Made by a program: the position numbers and the translations under genes
The notes under the pieces: model-generated
Told to the model about the DNA's origin: nothing
The model's database searches: none
Seen by the model: only the letters and a program-made list of their open reading frames with translations
NCBI GenBank assembly: GCA_035942915.1
Contig: DASZCR010000052.1
Location: 1-16,050, forward strand
From: DASZCR01 sp035942915
GTDB taxonomy: Bacteria > Acidobacteriota > Blastocatellia > Pyrinomonadales > Pyrinomonadaceae
Reading direction: 5' to 3'
DNA length: 16,050 bases
In this document: piece after piece, positions 7,463 through 13,234 of the stretch
How positions within the stretch are numbered: position 1 is the stretch's first letter
Layout: each line of letters begins with the position of its first letter

Positions 7463-8278
7463 GTGGCTGCTCATGCGAACGAAGAGACGATGGTGAGCTT
7501 CAGCGGCGTCGGCTATCGTGCGCCGGGCGCAGGCGAGACGCGCGCCATCCTGTCGGACTTCAATCTCGACGTGCGGCGCGGCGAGACGCTCGTCCTGCTC
7601 GGCGAGTCGGGCTGCGGGAAGACGACGACGCTCAGGCTCGTCAACCGTATGCTCGTGCCCACGTCCGGGCAGGTCTTAGTTGACGGGCGTGATACGCGCG
7701 CGTGGGACAAGACCGCGCTCAGACGCCGCACGGGTTACGTCATACAGGAGGCGGGACTCTTCCCGCACTTCACCGTCGAGCGCAACGTCGCATTAGTCCC
7801 CGCGCTCGAAGGTTGGGAGGCGGGGCGCGTCCGCGCACGCGTCGCGGAATTGTTGGAGTTGGTCGGATTGCCGCCGCGAGAGTTTGCGCGGCGTTATCCG
7901 CAGGAGCTTTCGGGCGGGCAGCGACAGCGTGTCGGCGTCGCGCGTGCGCTCGCCGCAGACCCGCCGCTGCTGCTCATGGATGAGCCTTTCGGCGCGCTCG
8001 ACCCGTTGACGCGCGCCGCCCTGCAACGCGAGTTCGCCAGCTTAAGAGAGAGGCTCTCGAAGACCGTCATCTTCGTCACGCACGACGTTCGCGAAGCACT
8101 GCTGTTAGGAACACGCGTCGGCCTCATGCACAAGGGTCGCCTCCTCCTCGTCGAGACGCCCGAAGCTTTTCTGCGTTCCGATGAGCCGCTTGCGCGCGAC
8201 TATCGTGAGACTCTGCGTCTGCCGTCGCACATCGCGCAGGCGACGCGCGACCCGTCGGCGACGGAGGAGGCGCGATGA
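7463..8278 (+). CDS. ABC transporter ATPase, EgtV/OpuCA-like
   Basis: This 271-aa ATP-binding subunit drives the fused permease encoded next. All motifs are intact: Walker A GESGCGKTT (47-55), Q-loop Q95, signature LSGGQ (149-153), Walker B LLLMDEP (169-175) and H-loop H207 (FVTHD). The sequence is of the quaternary-amine (glycine betaine/choline) importer type. It stops soon after the ATPase core and lacks the C-terminal CBS pair found in osmoregulated OpuAA/OpuCA proteins, as expected for a non-osmotic system such as EgtV. The GTG at 7463 is used; ATG 7490 is a reasonable alternative that loses nine residues and has GAAGAG close by. Its stop overlaps the next start (ATGA, 8275-8278), so the two are translationally coupled. 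It follows the egtA-like gene by 42 bases on the same strand. Substrate assignment to ergothioneine comes from context; a plain betaine is possible. Confidence 0.9.
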   Translation: MAAHANEETMVSFSGVGYRAPGAGETRAILSDFNLDVRRGETLVLLGESGCGKTTTLRLVNRMLVPTSGQVLVDGRDTRAWDKTALRRRTGYVIQEAGLFPHFTVERNVALVPALEGWEAGRVRARVAELLELVGLPPREFARRYPQELSGGQRQRVGVARALAADPPLLLMDEPFGALDPLTRAALQREFASLRERLSKTVIFVTHDVREALLLGTRVGLMHKGRLLLVETPEAFLRSDEPLARDYRETLRLPSHIAQATRDPSATEEAR

Positions 8279-9825
8279 ACACTGCGCTTCGTTTCCTCTC
8301 GACGCACTGGCGCGAGTTGCTGCAACTGACGGCGGAGCACGTCATGCTGGTTGCCGTCTCGGTCGCCGTCGCCGTCGCCATCGGCCTTCCCGTCGGCCTC
8401 TGGTTGACGCGCCGCGCCGCTCTGAAACGGCCGGTGCTCGCCGTCGCAGGCATCTTGCAGACCGTGCCGAGTCTCGCCCTCTTCGGCTTCCTCATTCCAC
8501 TGCCCTTTGTCGGCGGCATCGGAGCGCGTTCGGCCATCGTCGCGCTTGTGCTCTACGCTCTGCTGCCGGTCGTGCGCAACACTGTGACGGGCGTCGAGGG
8601 CGTTGACCGCAACGTGCGCGAGGCGGCGGAGGCGTTGGGGATGACGGACAGACAGATTCTCAGACAGGTGGAGTTGCCTCTGGCCGCGCCCGTGATTCTC
8701 GCAGGTGTGAGGGTGGCGGCCATCATCTCGGTCGGCGTGGCGACGATTGCGGCGGCCATCGGTGCGGGCGGTCTCGGCACGTACATCTTTCGCGGACTCC
8801 GACAGAACGACAACGCGCTGACGCTGGCCGGAGCAGTCCCGGCGGCGCTGCTGGCGCTCGCGGTGGACTGGGCTATCGGTCTGCTCGAAACACGGCTCGA
8901 CGCGCGCTCTCGACGCAGCAGAGAGTCGAACGCGCGGCGCACAGCCTTCAGGCGCGTCGCGTGGGCGTCGCTTGCGCTCGGCCTCGTGCTCGTCGTCGCC
9001 TTCGGTCTGTGGCGCGGCGCGCGGAGGGCTGACGTGGTCGTCTGCTCGAAGGATTTTACCGAACAGGTGATTCTCGGTGAGTTGCTGGCGCAGACGCTCG
9101 AAGCGCGTGGGTTGAGCGTCGAGCGGCGGTTCGAGTTGGGCGGAAACCTCTGTCACGACGCGCTCGTCGCGGGCGAGGTCGATGTCTACCCGGAGTACAC
9201 AGGCACGTCTCTGATGGCGATTCTCAAGCGCCCGCCCTCTTCGGATGCGCGCGCCGTCTACGAGCAGGTCAAGCGCGACTACGCCGAACGTTTCGACGTT
9301 GAAGTCAGCCCGCCGCTCGGCTTCGAGAACACCTTCGCTATCCTCGTTCGGGGCGAGGACGCGCGACGCCTCAACCTGCGTACGGTCTCCGACGCCGTCC
9401 CTTATGCGCGTGCGTGGCGTGCGGGCTTCGGTCAGGATTTCAAGTCGCGCCCGGACGGCTACGCAGGCTTTGCGCGCGCCTACGGTCTCAACTTCGACTC
9501 CGAGCCACGCGAGATGGACTTGTCGCTCACCTATCGCGCGCTCGCCGAGCGACAGGTTGACCTCATCGCAGGCAACTCGACCGACGGCCTCATCTCCGCG
9601 CTCGACCTCACGCAACTCGCAGACGACCGCCGCTACTTCCCGCCCTACGAAGCCGTCCTGCTCTTCCGCCGCGACACGCTCGCGCGCCACCGCGCCGCGC
9701 GCGAAGTCTTCGAGAGCTTAAGCGGAGCCATCACGACCGAGGAGATGAGGCGTCTCAACTACGAAGTGGACAAGAACGGGCGTGCGCCCGCTGACGTGGT
9801 ACGCGAATGGCGACAACAAAAGTAG
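8275..9825 (+). CDS. ABC permease fused to substrate-binding domain, EgtU-like
   Basis: This 516-aa protein combines a quaternary-amine transporter permease with a periplasmic-facing binding domain. The permease (about 20-205) has several helices and the EAA loop that contacts the ATPase (AAEALGMTDRQILRQVELP, 117-135). A further helix at 228-246 anchors the OpuAC-type binding domain (253-516), which carries the family landmarks SKDFTEQ (258-264), VYPEYTGT (304-311) and NSTDGLI (434-440). This fusion is the known design of EgtU, the ergothioneine importer subunit of Streptococcus pneumoniae and Helicobacter pylori, and also of some osmoprotectant and choline transporters. Adjacent egtD, egtB and egtA-like genes make ergothioneine or hercynine the best guess for the ligand. 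The ATG at 8275 overlaps the preceding stop. Its last codons form one arm of the terminator-like hairpin at 9817-9890. Confidence 0.9.
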   Translation: MNTALRFLSTHWRELLQLTAEHVMLVAVSVAVAVAIGLPVGLWLTRRAALKRPVLAVAGILQTVPSLALFGFLIPLPFVGGIGARSAIVALVLYALLPVVRNTVTGVEGVDRNVREAAEALGMTDRQILRQVELPLAAPVILAGVRVAAIISVGVATIAAAIGAGGLGTYIFRGLRQNDNALTLAGAVPAALLALAVDWAIGLLETRLDARSRRSRESNARRTAFRRVAWASLALGLVLVVAFGLWRGARRADVVVCSKDFTEQVILGELLAQTLEARGLSVERRFELGGNLCHDALVAGEVDVYPEYTGTSLMAILKRPPSSDARAVYEQVKRDYAERFDVEVSPPLGFENTFAILVRGEDARRLNLRTVSDAVPYARAWRAGFGQDFKSRPDGYAGFARAYGLNFDSEPREMDLSLTYRALAERQVDLIAGNSTDGLISALDLTQLADDRRYFPPYEAVLLFRRDTLARHRAAREVFESLSGAITTEEMRRLNYEVDKNGRAPADVVREWRQQK

Positions 9826-9890
9826 AAAGGCAAAAGTGAAGACGAAGGAGGAGGCCTCCTCTCATCTTCACTTTTGCCTTTCTACTTTTG
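9817..9890. terminator. Large hairpin between convergent genes (bidirectional terminator candidate)
   Basis: A perfect 26-bp stem pairs 9817-9842 with 9865-9890. After a small internal bulge an upper stem (9848-9854 with 9855-9861) continues to a GGCC centre. It lies between the convergent genes ending at 9825 and 9902 and includes the TAG stop of the first. The arms are A-rich on the left and T-rich on the right, so a transcript in either direction ends the stem in a U-rich run. Each arm also holds an imperfect direct repeat of AAAAGT-GAAGR words. Confidence 0.75.
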
Positions 9891-9901
9891 GTCTTGAACT
9901 T

Positions 9902-10306
9902 TTACTTCTTGCGAACCATCGTCACGCGGACGGGTTCATTGAGGCTGCTGGCCGGAACTTCGAGCTTCTGCGTCTGGTAGCCGTTGGCCTTGAGTTTGAG
10001 GACGAGGCGTCCCATGTGCAGCGGCGGGAGCACGGCCACACCGCGCGCGTCCGTCCAGTTCCACGATTCGCAGACGAAGCCGCCCGCGCGGTGCGATTCG
10101 AGGTCGGCGCGCACGCCCTTGACGGGGTTGCCGTCTTCGTCAACGACTCTCAGGTCGAGGCGTCCGACGCCATCGGGCGCGCTCGGCGCGCGACCCTGAC
10201 TGGGGATGTTTTCGCCGTTATTCTGCGACGCGGAGGTGGAGTCCTGCGCGAAGGAAGCGGTGACGGAGGCGACAATCATCAGTGCGACGAGGAACAGTTT
10301 ACGCAT
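9902..10306 (-). CDS. Secreted carboxypeptidase-regulatory-like domain protein
   Basis: The 134-aa product starts with a clear Sec signal peptide (MRKLF, a hydrophobic core, and a likely cut after SFA at residue 20). A short Ser/Asn/Gln-rich linker follows, then one beta-sandwich domain (about 49-131) of the CarboxypepD_reg / Cna-B-like type. Its hallmarks are VVDEDGNPVKGV (54-65), WTDARGVAVLPP (84-95) and LKANGYQTQ (105-113). Such domains are common in secreted or outer-membrane acidobacterial proteins, usually as modules of larger ones; here it stands alone. There is no catalytic domain, so no enzyme activity is proposed; a binding or structural role in the periplasm or outside is likely. 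The ATG at 10306 has AGGAG 8 bases upstream. A promoter candidate lies about 220 bases upstream, giving a long leader. Confidence 0.85.
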   Translation of the reverse strand: MRKLFLVALMIVASVTASFAQDSTSASQNNGENIPSQGRAPSAPDGVGRLDLRVVDEDGNPVKGVRADLESHRAGGFVCESWNWTDARGVAVLPPLHMGRLVLKLKANGYQTQKLEVPASSLNEPVRVTMVRKK

Positions 10307-10527
10307 GCAAAAATCTCCTGTGATTCTTCGGTCTTCCTAACTGTGTGACGGAAACATTCGACGGGCAAATCGGGCGACTTCGACAACTCTCTGAGGGGGC
10401 GCACGGTCGCTTCAAACGTGCCAGTCTAAGATGGTGAAAAGTGCTCGGAAGTTGCTTCGGGGGCGGGCGCGGAAAACGTTCCGGGCGTGTCGGTCAAGCG
10501 CGCCTCTGAGGGCGGCTCACGATGAAA

Positions 10528-10556
10528 ATTATATGTTTGCGGCAGGGCTTTGGAAA
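10528..10556 (-). promoter_or_regulatory. Candidate sigma-70 promoter toward the secreted-protein gene
   Basis: On the minus strand TTTCCA (10556-10551) and a perfect TATAAT (10533-10528) are 17 bases apart. Transcription would start near 10521 and reach the ATG at 10306 after a leader of about 215 bases. The leader is long for so small a gene, so a closer, weaker promoter is possible. Confidence 0.45.
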
Positions 10557-10622
10557 GAGTATTTTTTGCACACCGCGAACGGTAACGGGACGGGACAGGC
10601 GCGGCGCGCTGCGGCGTGACGA

Positions 10623-10682
10623 GTTTGCCAGACGGATGAGAAACGTTTTCCTCACACGTCTGCTATAAGACAGTTGGCAAAC
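10623..10682. promoter_or_regulatory. Nested inverted repeats around the 10737 gene promoter (operator candidate)
   Basis: GTTTGCCA (10623-10630) and TGGCAAAC (10675-10682) form a perfect outer dyad. Inside, CAGACG (10629-10634) pairs with CGTCTG (10657-10662), and TGAG (10637-10640) with CTCA (10651-10654), around an AAACGTTT core (10641-10648). The inner dyad covers the -35 area and the outer right arm covers the expected start site, which suits a transcription factor site. Function is inferred. Confidence 0.4.
10661..10669 (+). promoter_or_regulatory. Extended -10 promoter upstream of the YeaQ-like gene
   Basis: TGCTATAAG is a TGN-extended -10 with five of six consensus bases. It is nearly identical to the egtB box (TGCTATAAT). 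No strong -35 is seen at the right distance. The start would fall near 10676, about 60 bases before the ATG at 10737. Confidence 0.5.
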
Positions 10683-10736
10683 ACTTCTTTCGTCTTCTTG
10701 GCGCACGGGCGCAAAGGAGAAAGGGGAGTTTGAGAG

Positions 10737-11012
10737 ATGACACTGTTTGAATGGATTATTCTGTTCGTCGTCGCCGGTCTGTGCGGCGCGCTCGGTCAGG
10801 CCATCGGCGGATACACGCGCGGCGGTTGTCTGGTCTCTGTGGCGCTCGGTTTCATCGGCGCGCTTCTTGGCGTCTGGCTGGCGCGCAAACTCGGTATCAA
10901 CGAGCGGTTCGCCGTGCAGATTGGGACGGTCAGTTTTCCGCTCGTGTGGTCGATTATCGGCGCGGCGCTGTTTGTCGCCGTCATCAATCTGATTTCGCGT
11001 GGGCGGGGTTGA
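10737..11012 (+). CDS. GlsB/YeaQ/YmgE-family small membrane protein
   Basis: This 91-aa, very hydrophobic protein has three likely membrane helices (about 3-22, 31-50, 68-87) with the family's glycine patterns: IGGYTRGGC (23-31) and GFIGALLGVWLARKLG (38-53). The length is typical for the family, older names for which include 'transglycosylase-associated protein'. Members are often induced by stress in other bacteria, but the molecular role is not established, and a transglycosylase activity should not be read from the name. The ATG at 10737 follows GGGGAG by 8 bases. It has its own promoter with a dyad-rich upstream region, so regulated expression is likely. The next gene starts 67 bases downstream on the same strand and may be partly co-transcribed. 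Confidence 0.85.
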   Translation: MTLFEWIILFVVAGLCGALGQAIGGYTRGGCLVSVALGFIGALLGVWLARKLGINERFAVQIGTVSFPLVWSIIGAALFVAVINLISRGRG

Positions 11013-11038
11013 GCGCCGAGGCGCGCGTCGGGTACACT
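11009..11038 (+). promoter_or_regulatory. Weak promoter candidate before the CruA/CruP-like gene
   Basis: TTGAGC (11009-11014) and TACACT (11033-11038) are spaced 18 bases apart, each matching four of six consensus bases. The -35 overlaps the stop codon of the preceding gene. Read-through from that gene is an equal possibility. Confidence 0.25.
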
Positions 11039-11079
11039 CGCGCTCATAGCTTAATTCGCAAGGTTTTGGTTTTGGCTTT

Positions 11080-12885
11080 ATGACTTCCCCGTCAACAATC
11101 GCTCCGGCGTCGCGCGAAGAAAAACGCGAGCCAGACCTCAGCTACTTCCGACAACACTTCCCGGCGACGGTCGCTCACTTCGGCGCGCTGCCAGAGCGCG
11201 AGGCGTGGCTGCGCCGTCTCTGGCAGGAGGACGCGCGCTGGCAGCGCGAGACCGAGACGCACGGCGGACGCGTGCGCGTCGATGAAGAGGCGCTTGTGCG
11301 CGGCGCGCCGCCCGCCGGTCTCGCAGTCGAAGCCGAGTTCGACATCATCTACACCTGCGGCGCGTTCGGCGTCCTGCACGCGGCATTGATGGCCTGCCGT
11401 TACGGTCGGCGCGTGCTCGTCTTCGGCGAGGAAGCACCGGGCGCGGCCGTCGCTTCCGCCTCATCGCCGCAGCAGAGCCGCAACGTCTCGACGGAAGACC
11501 TTGAGGAGTTCGAGCGGGCAGGGCTGTTGACGAAGGAGGAGGTAGAAGCGGCCGTCGTCAACCGCTACGAGCGCGGGTTCGTCAAGTTCCACGACGCCGG
11601 TTCGCGCGTTAAGGCGGAGCGGCTATGGATGAGCGGCGTTCTCGACGTGGGCGTCGATGCCAACAAACTCTTAGCCACCGCCGCCGCGAAGATTCGCGCG
11701 CGCACCGATGAGGGAAGCGCCGTCATCGACGGATTGCGCTTCGTGCGCGCTTACGTCGAACCGCATCGTGTAACTGTCGAGACGCGCGACCGGCGCGGGA
11801 CGCGTCGCCTGTTCGCCGCGCGTCTGTTCGTTGATTCGACATCGTCACAATCTCCCATTGCGCGACAACTCAACGCCTCGACTCCGGCGACGCACGTCCG
11901 CCCGACGGTCGGCACCATTGCGCGCGGCTTCCTGCGCGGCGAAGAACCGGGACGCGCGGACTTCCGTGTGGGCGAGATTCTCGTCAGCACCGAGGACGCC
12001 AGCGAGAGCCGTCAACTCGTCTGGGAAGGCTTCGCCGGGTCGCCCGCGCGTGACGAGTATGCGACCTACCTGTTCTTCTACGACTCCGTCGATTCGCAGG
12101 CCGACAAGTCTCTGCTATCGCTCTTCGAGCGTTACTTCGAGACGCTGCCCGCTTATAAGCGCACGGGCGCGCAGTGGCGCGTGCAGCGGCCGCTGTTCGG
12201 GCACGTCCCGGCCTTTCAGCCGCAGGGCTTGCGCCGACGCGTCGCGGCGCGCACGGCAGATGAGCGCGTGCTGCTGTTGGGTGACGCGGCGGGCGCGGCC
12301 AGCCCTCTGACGCTCGGCAGTTTCGGCGCGCAGTTGCGCACGCTGCGTCGGCGCGCGCATCTGACAGACCTTGCGCTCGCGGCAGACCTGCTCGACGCCG
12401 CTTCGCTCTCCGAAATCGGGTCGGAGGGAACGCGCGTGGCGCAGGTGGCCGGTCTGGCGGAGTTCTTGCGCCCCGCGCCGAAGAGCGCGCCTTCGACTGT
12501 CAACGAGACGCTCAACGCCGTGATGGCCGCGCTGCATACGCTCGACGAGCGCGTGCGCCGCGACCTCTTTCAAGACCGCATGACCTTCAGCGGCCTGCGC
12601 AGCCTCTTAGGCCACACGGCCAAACTCTACCCGCGCATCTTCGGCCGCGTCCGCGAGCACATGGGCGCGCGCGGCACTTTCTGGTGGCTCGCAGACATCG
12701 CCGAGGCCGTCTGGCGCGAAAGACGCAGGCGCGGTAGTAGTAGTAATAGTAGTAGCGGCGGCGGCGGTAACGGCGACGAACCCGACGCGCTCGACGAGGC
12801 CAGAGAGCAGACGGAAGAGCCCGCGCGCAAGTTCGCGCGCTACGCCGCGCTCTACAAACAGGGCGACGGCGCGGGCGACCGTTAA
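11080..12885 (+). CDS. FAD-dependent protein of the CruA/CruP lycopene-cyclase-like family
   Basis: This 601-aa flavoprotein has a dinucleotide-binding start at 87-117 (FDIIYTCGAFGV, beta strand, then RRVLVFGE) and the second FAD motif VLLLGDAAGAASPLTLGSFG (397-416). From memory its block order follows CruA/CruP of green sulfur bacteria, cyanobacteria and plants. A Gly-x-x-Gly FAD loop is followed by QSRNVSTEDL (132-141; CruP has QEWNISRKEL), a 'GLLTKEEVEAAV' block, an RGF block (282-284), a YFETLPAYK block (352-360), and a C-terminal NETLNAVM...DRMTFSGL region. The glycine loop is degenerate compared with GxGxxG. A Ser/Gly tract at 553-563 precedes an acidic tail. CruA cyclises lycopene and CruP is linked to carotenoid redox protection; which, if either, applies is unknown, as no carotenoid gene is nearby. 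The ATG at 11080 lacks a clear ribosome-binding site. Confidence 0.75.
   Translation: MTSPSTIAPASREEKREPDLSYFRQHFPATVAHFGALPEREAWLRRLWQEDARWQRETETHGGRVRVDEEALVRGAPPAGLAVEAEFDIIYTCGAFGVLHAALMACRYGRRVLVFGEEAPGAAVASASSPQQSRNVSTEDLEEFERAGLLTKEEVEAAVVNRYERGFVKFHDAGSRVKAERLWMSGVLDVGVDANKLLATAAAKIRARTDEGSAVIDGLRFVRAYVEPHRVTVETRDRRGTRRLFAARLFVDSTSSQSPIARQLNASTPATHVRPTVGTIARGFLRGEEPGRADFRVGEILVSTEDASESRQLVWEGFAGSPARDEYATYLFFYDSVDSQADKSLLSLFERYFETLPAYKRTGAQWRVQRPLFGHVPAFQPQGLRRRVAARTADERVLLLGDAAGAASPLTLGSFGAQLRTLRRRAHLTDLALAADLLDAASLSEIGSEGTRVAQVAGLAEFLRPAPKSAPSTVNETLNAVMAALHTLDERVRRDLFQDRMTFSGLRSLLGHTAKLYPRIFGRVREHMGARGTFWWLADIAEAVWRERRRRGSSSNSSSGGGGNGDEPDALDEAREQTEEPARKFARYAALYKQGDGAGDR
12736..12768 (+). 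repeat. In-frame trinucleotide repeat coding a Ser/Gly linker
   Basis: AGT codons repeat around one AAT, then turn into AGC and GGC/GGT codons, encoding SSSNSSSGGGG (residues 553-563 of the FAD protein). AGT is an unusual serine choice in this GC-rich sequence, so this is a simple-sequence expansion rather than ordinary coding. It sits in a likely flexible linker, where length change in steps of three would be tolerated. Confidence 0.8.
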
Positions 12886-12924
12886 AGCCGCGCCCGCGCC
12901 GTCGGAAAAAGTGTGGTAAACGGG

Positions 12925-12964
12925 TTCGCCCCGGAGTGTCTGACGCGGGACACTCCGGGGCGAA
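12925..12964. terminator. Perfect 16-bp hairpin between convergent genes
   Basis: TTCGCCCCGGAGTGTC (12925-12940) is exactly complementary in inverted form to 12949-12964, with an 8-base loop. It lies 39 bases past the plus-strand FAD gene and 23 bases past the minus-strand small gene, so it can end transcripts from both. No T-tract follows on either side, so it is a strong stem without the classic tail. Confidence 0.65.
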
Positions 12965-12987
12965 ACTGTCTGAGGTTTAATCGTGCC

Positions 12988-13194
12988 TCACGAACCGACC
13001 TCAATCGTAATCGTGATTTTACCGTTCGGCACGGTGTAGGAGAAGAGAGACTGTCCGTTCGCGTCAGTTACCTCGACGCTTTTGATTTTCTTGTTGGAGT
13101 TCGAGTGTTTGCCGTTCTGCTTCGGGAAGGTCTGTTCGTCGAAGTCTATCGTGACGGAACCGCCGGTCACGACGATTGGTGGCTCGCCTGTCAT
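12988..13194 (-). CDS. Small beta-rich protein downstream of the kinase-TPR gene
   Basis: I do not recognise this 68-aa protein. It has no signal peptide and no membrane segment. It shows alternating hydrophobic strands: IVVTGGSVTIDF (7-18), IKSVEVTD (37-44) and KITITIEVGS (59-68), with a polar Lys/Asn/Ser loop (25-36) between, which suggests a small beta-sandwich-like fold. The start at ATG 13194 is well supported: AGGAG lies 8 bases upstream, and the longer TTG start would run back into the kinase gene. It begins 40 bases after the kinase stop on the same strand and is followed by a strong hairpin, so it is the last gene of that unit. A role as partner or substrate of the kinase is a guess from context; it has several Ser/Thr that could be modified. 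Confidence 0.7.
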   Translation of the reverse strand: MTGEPPIVVTGGSVTIDFDEQTFPKQNGKHSNSNKKIKSVEVTDANGQSLFSYTVPNGKITITIEVGS

Positions 13195-13234
13195 AGTTTG
13201 TTCTCCTTTGAGGTTAGGATTAGTTAGCCGTTCG

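Larger units (their letters stand above)
10307..10736. other. 430-base divergent intergenic region with no supported gene
   Basis: No convincing gene lies here. A 62-codon plus-strand frame (10431-10619) has no ribosome-binding site and arginine/alanine-rich, unstructured content. The region holds a minus-strand promoter candidate (10528-10556), a plus-strand extended -10 (10661-10669), nested dyads (10623-10682), and two opposed copies of GGAAAACGTT (10471-10480 plus; 10642-10651 minus). The part near 10524-10570 is strikingly AT-rich against its surroundings, as expected of a promoter core. Confidence 0.6.

Noticed and set aside
8200..9690. Long minus-strand open frame (496 codons) opposite the fused permease
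   Set aside because: It lies wholly antisense to a gene with clear family motifs, and its translation is Arg/Asp/Val-rich with no domain. GC-rich third positions keep such shadow frames open.
7463..9825. Calling the transporter simply an osmoprotectant (OpuC) system
   Set aside because: Not excluded, but the ATPase lacks CBS domains, the permease and binding domain are fused as in EgtU, and the genes directly follow egtD and egtA. Kept as the main alternative.
10431..10619. 62-codon plus-strand frame in the divergent intergenic region
   Set aside because: No ribosome-binding site, basic unstructured translation, and it overlaps the minus-strand promoter candidate.
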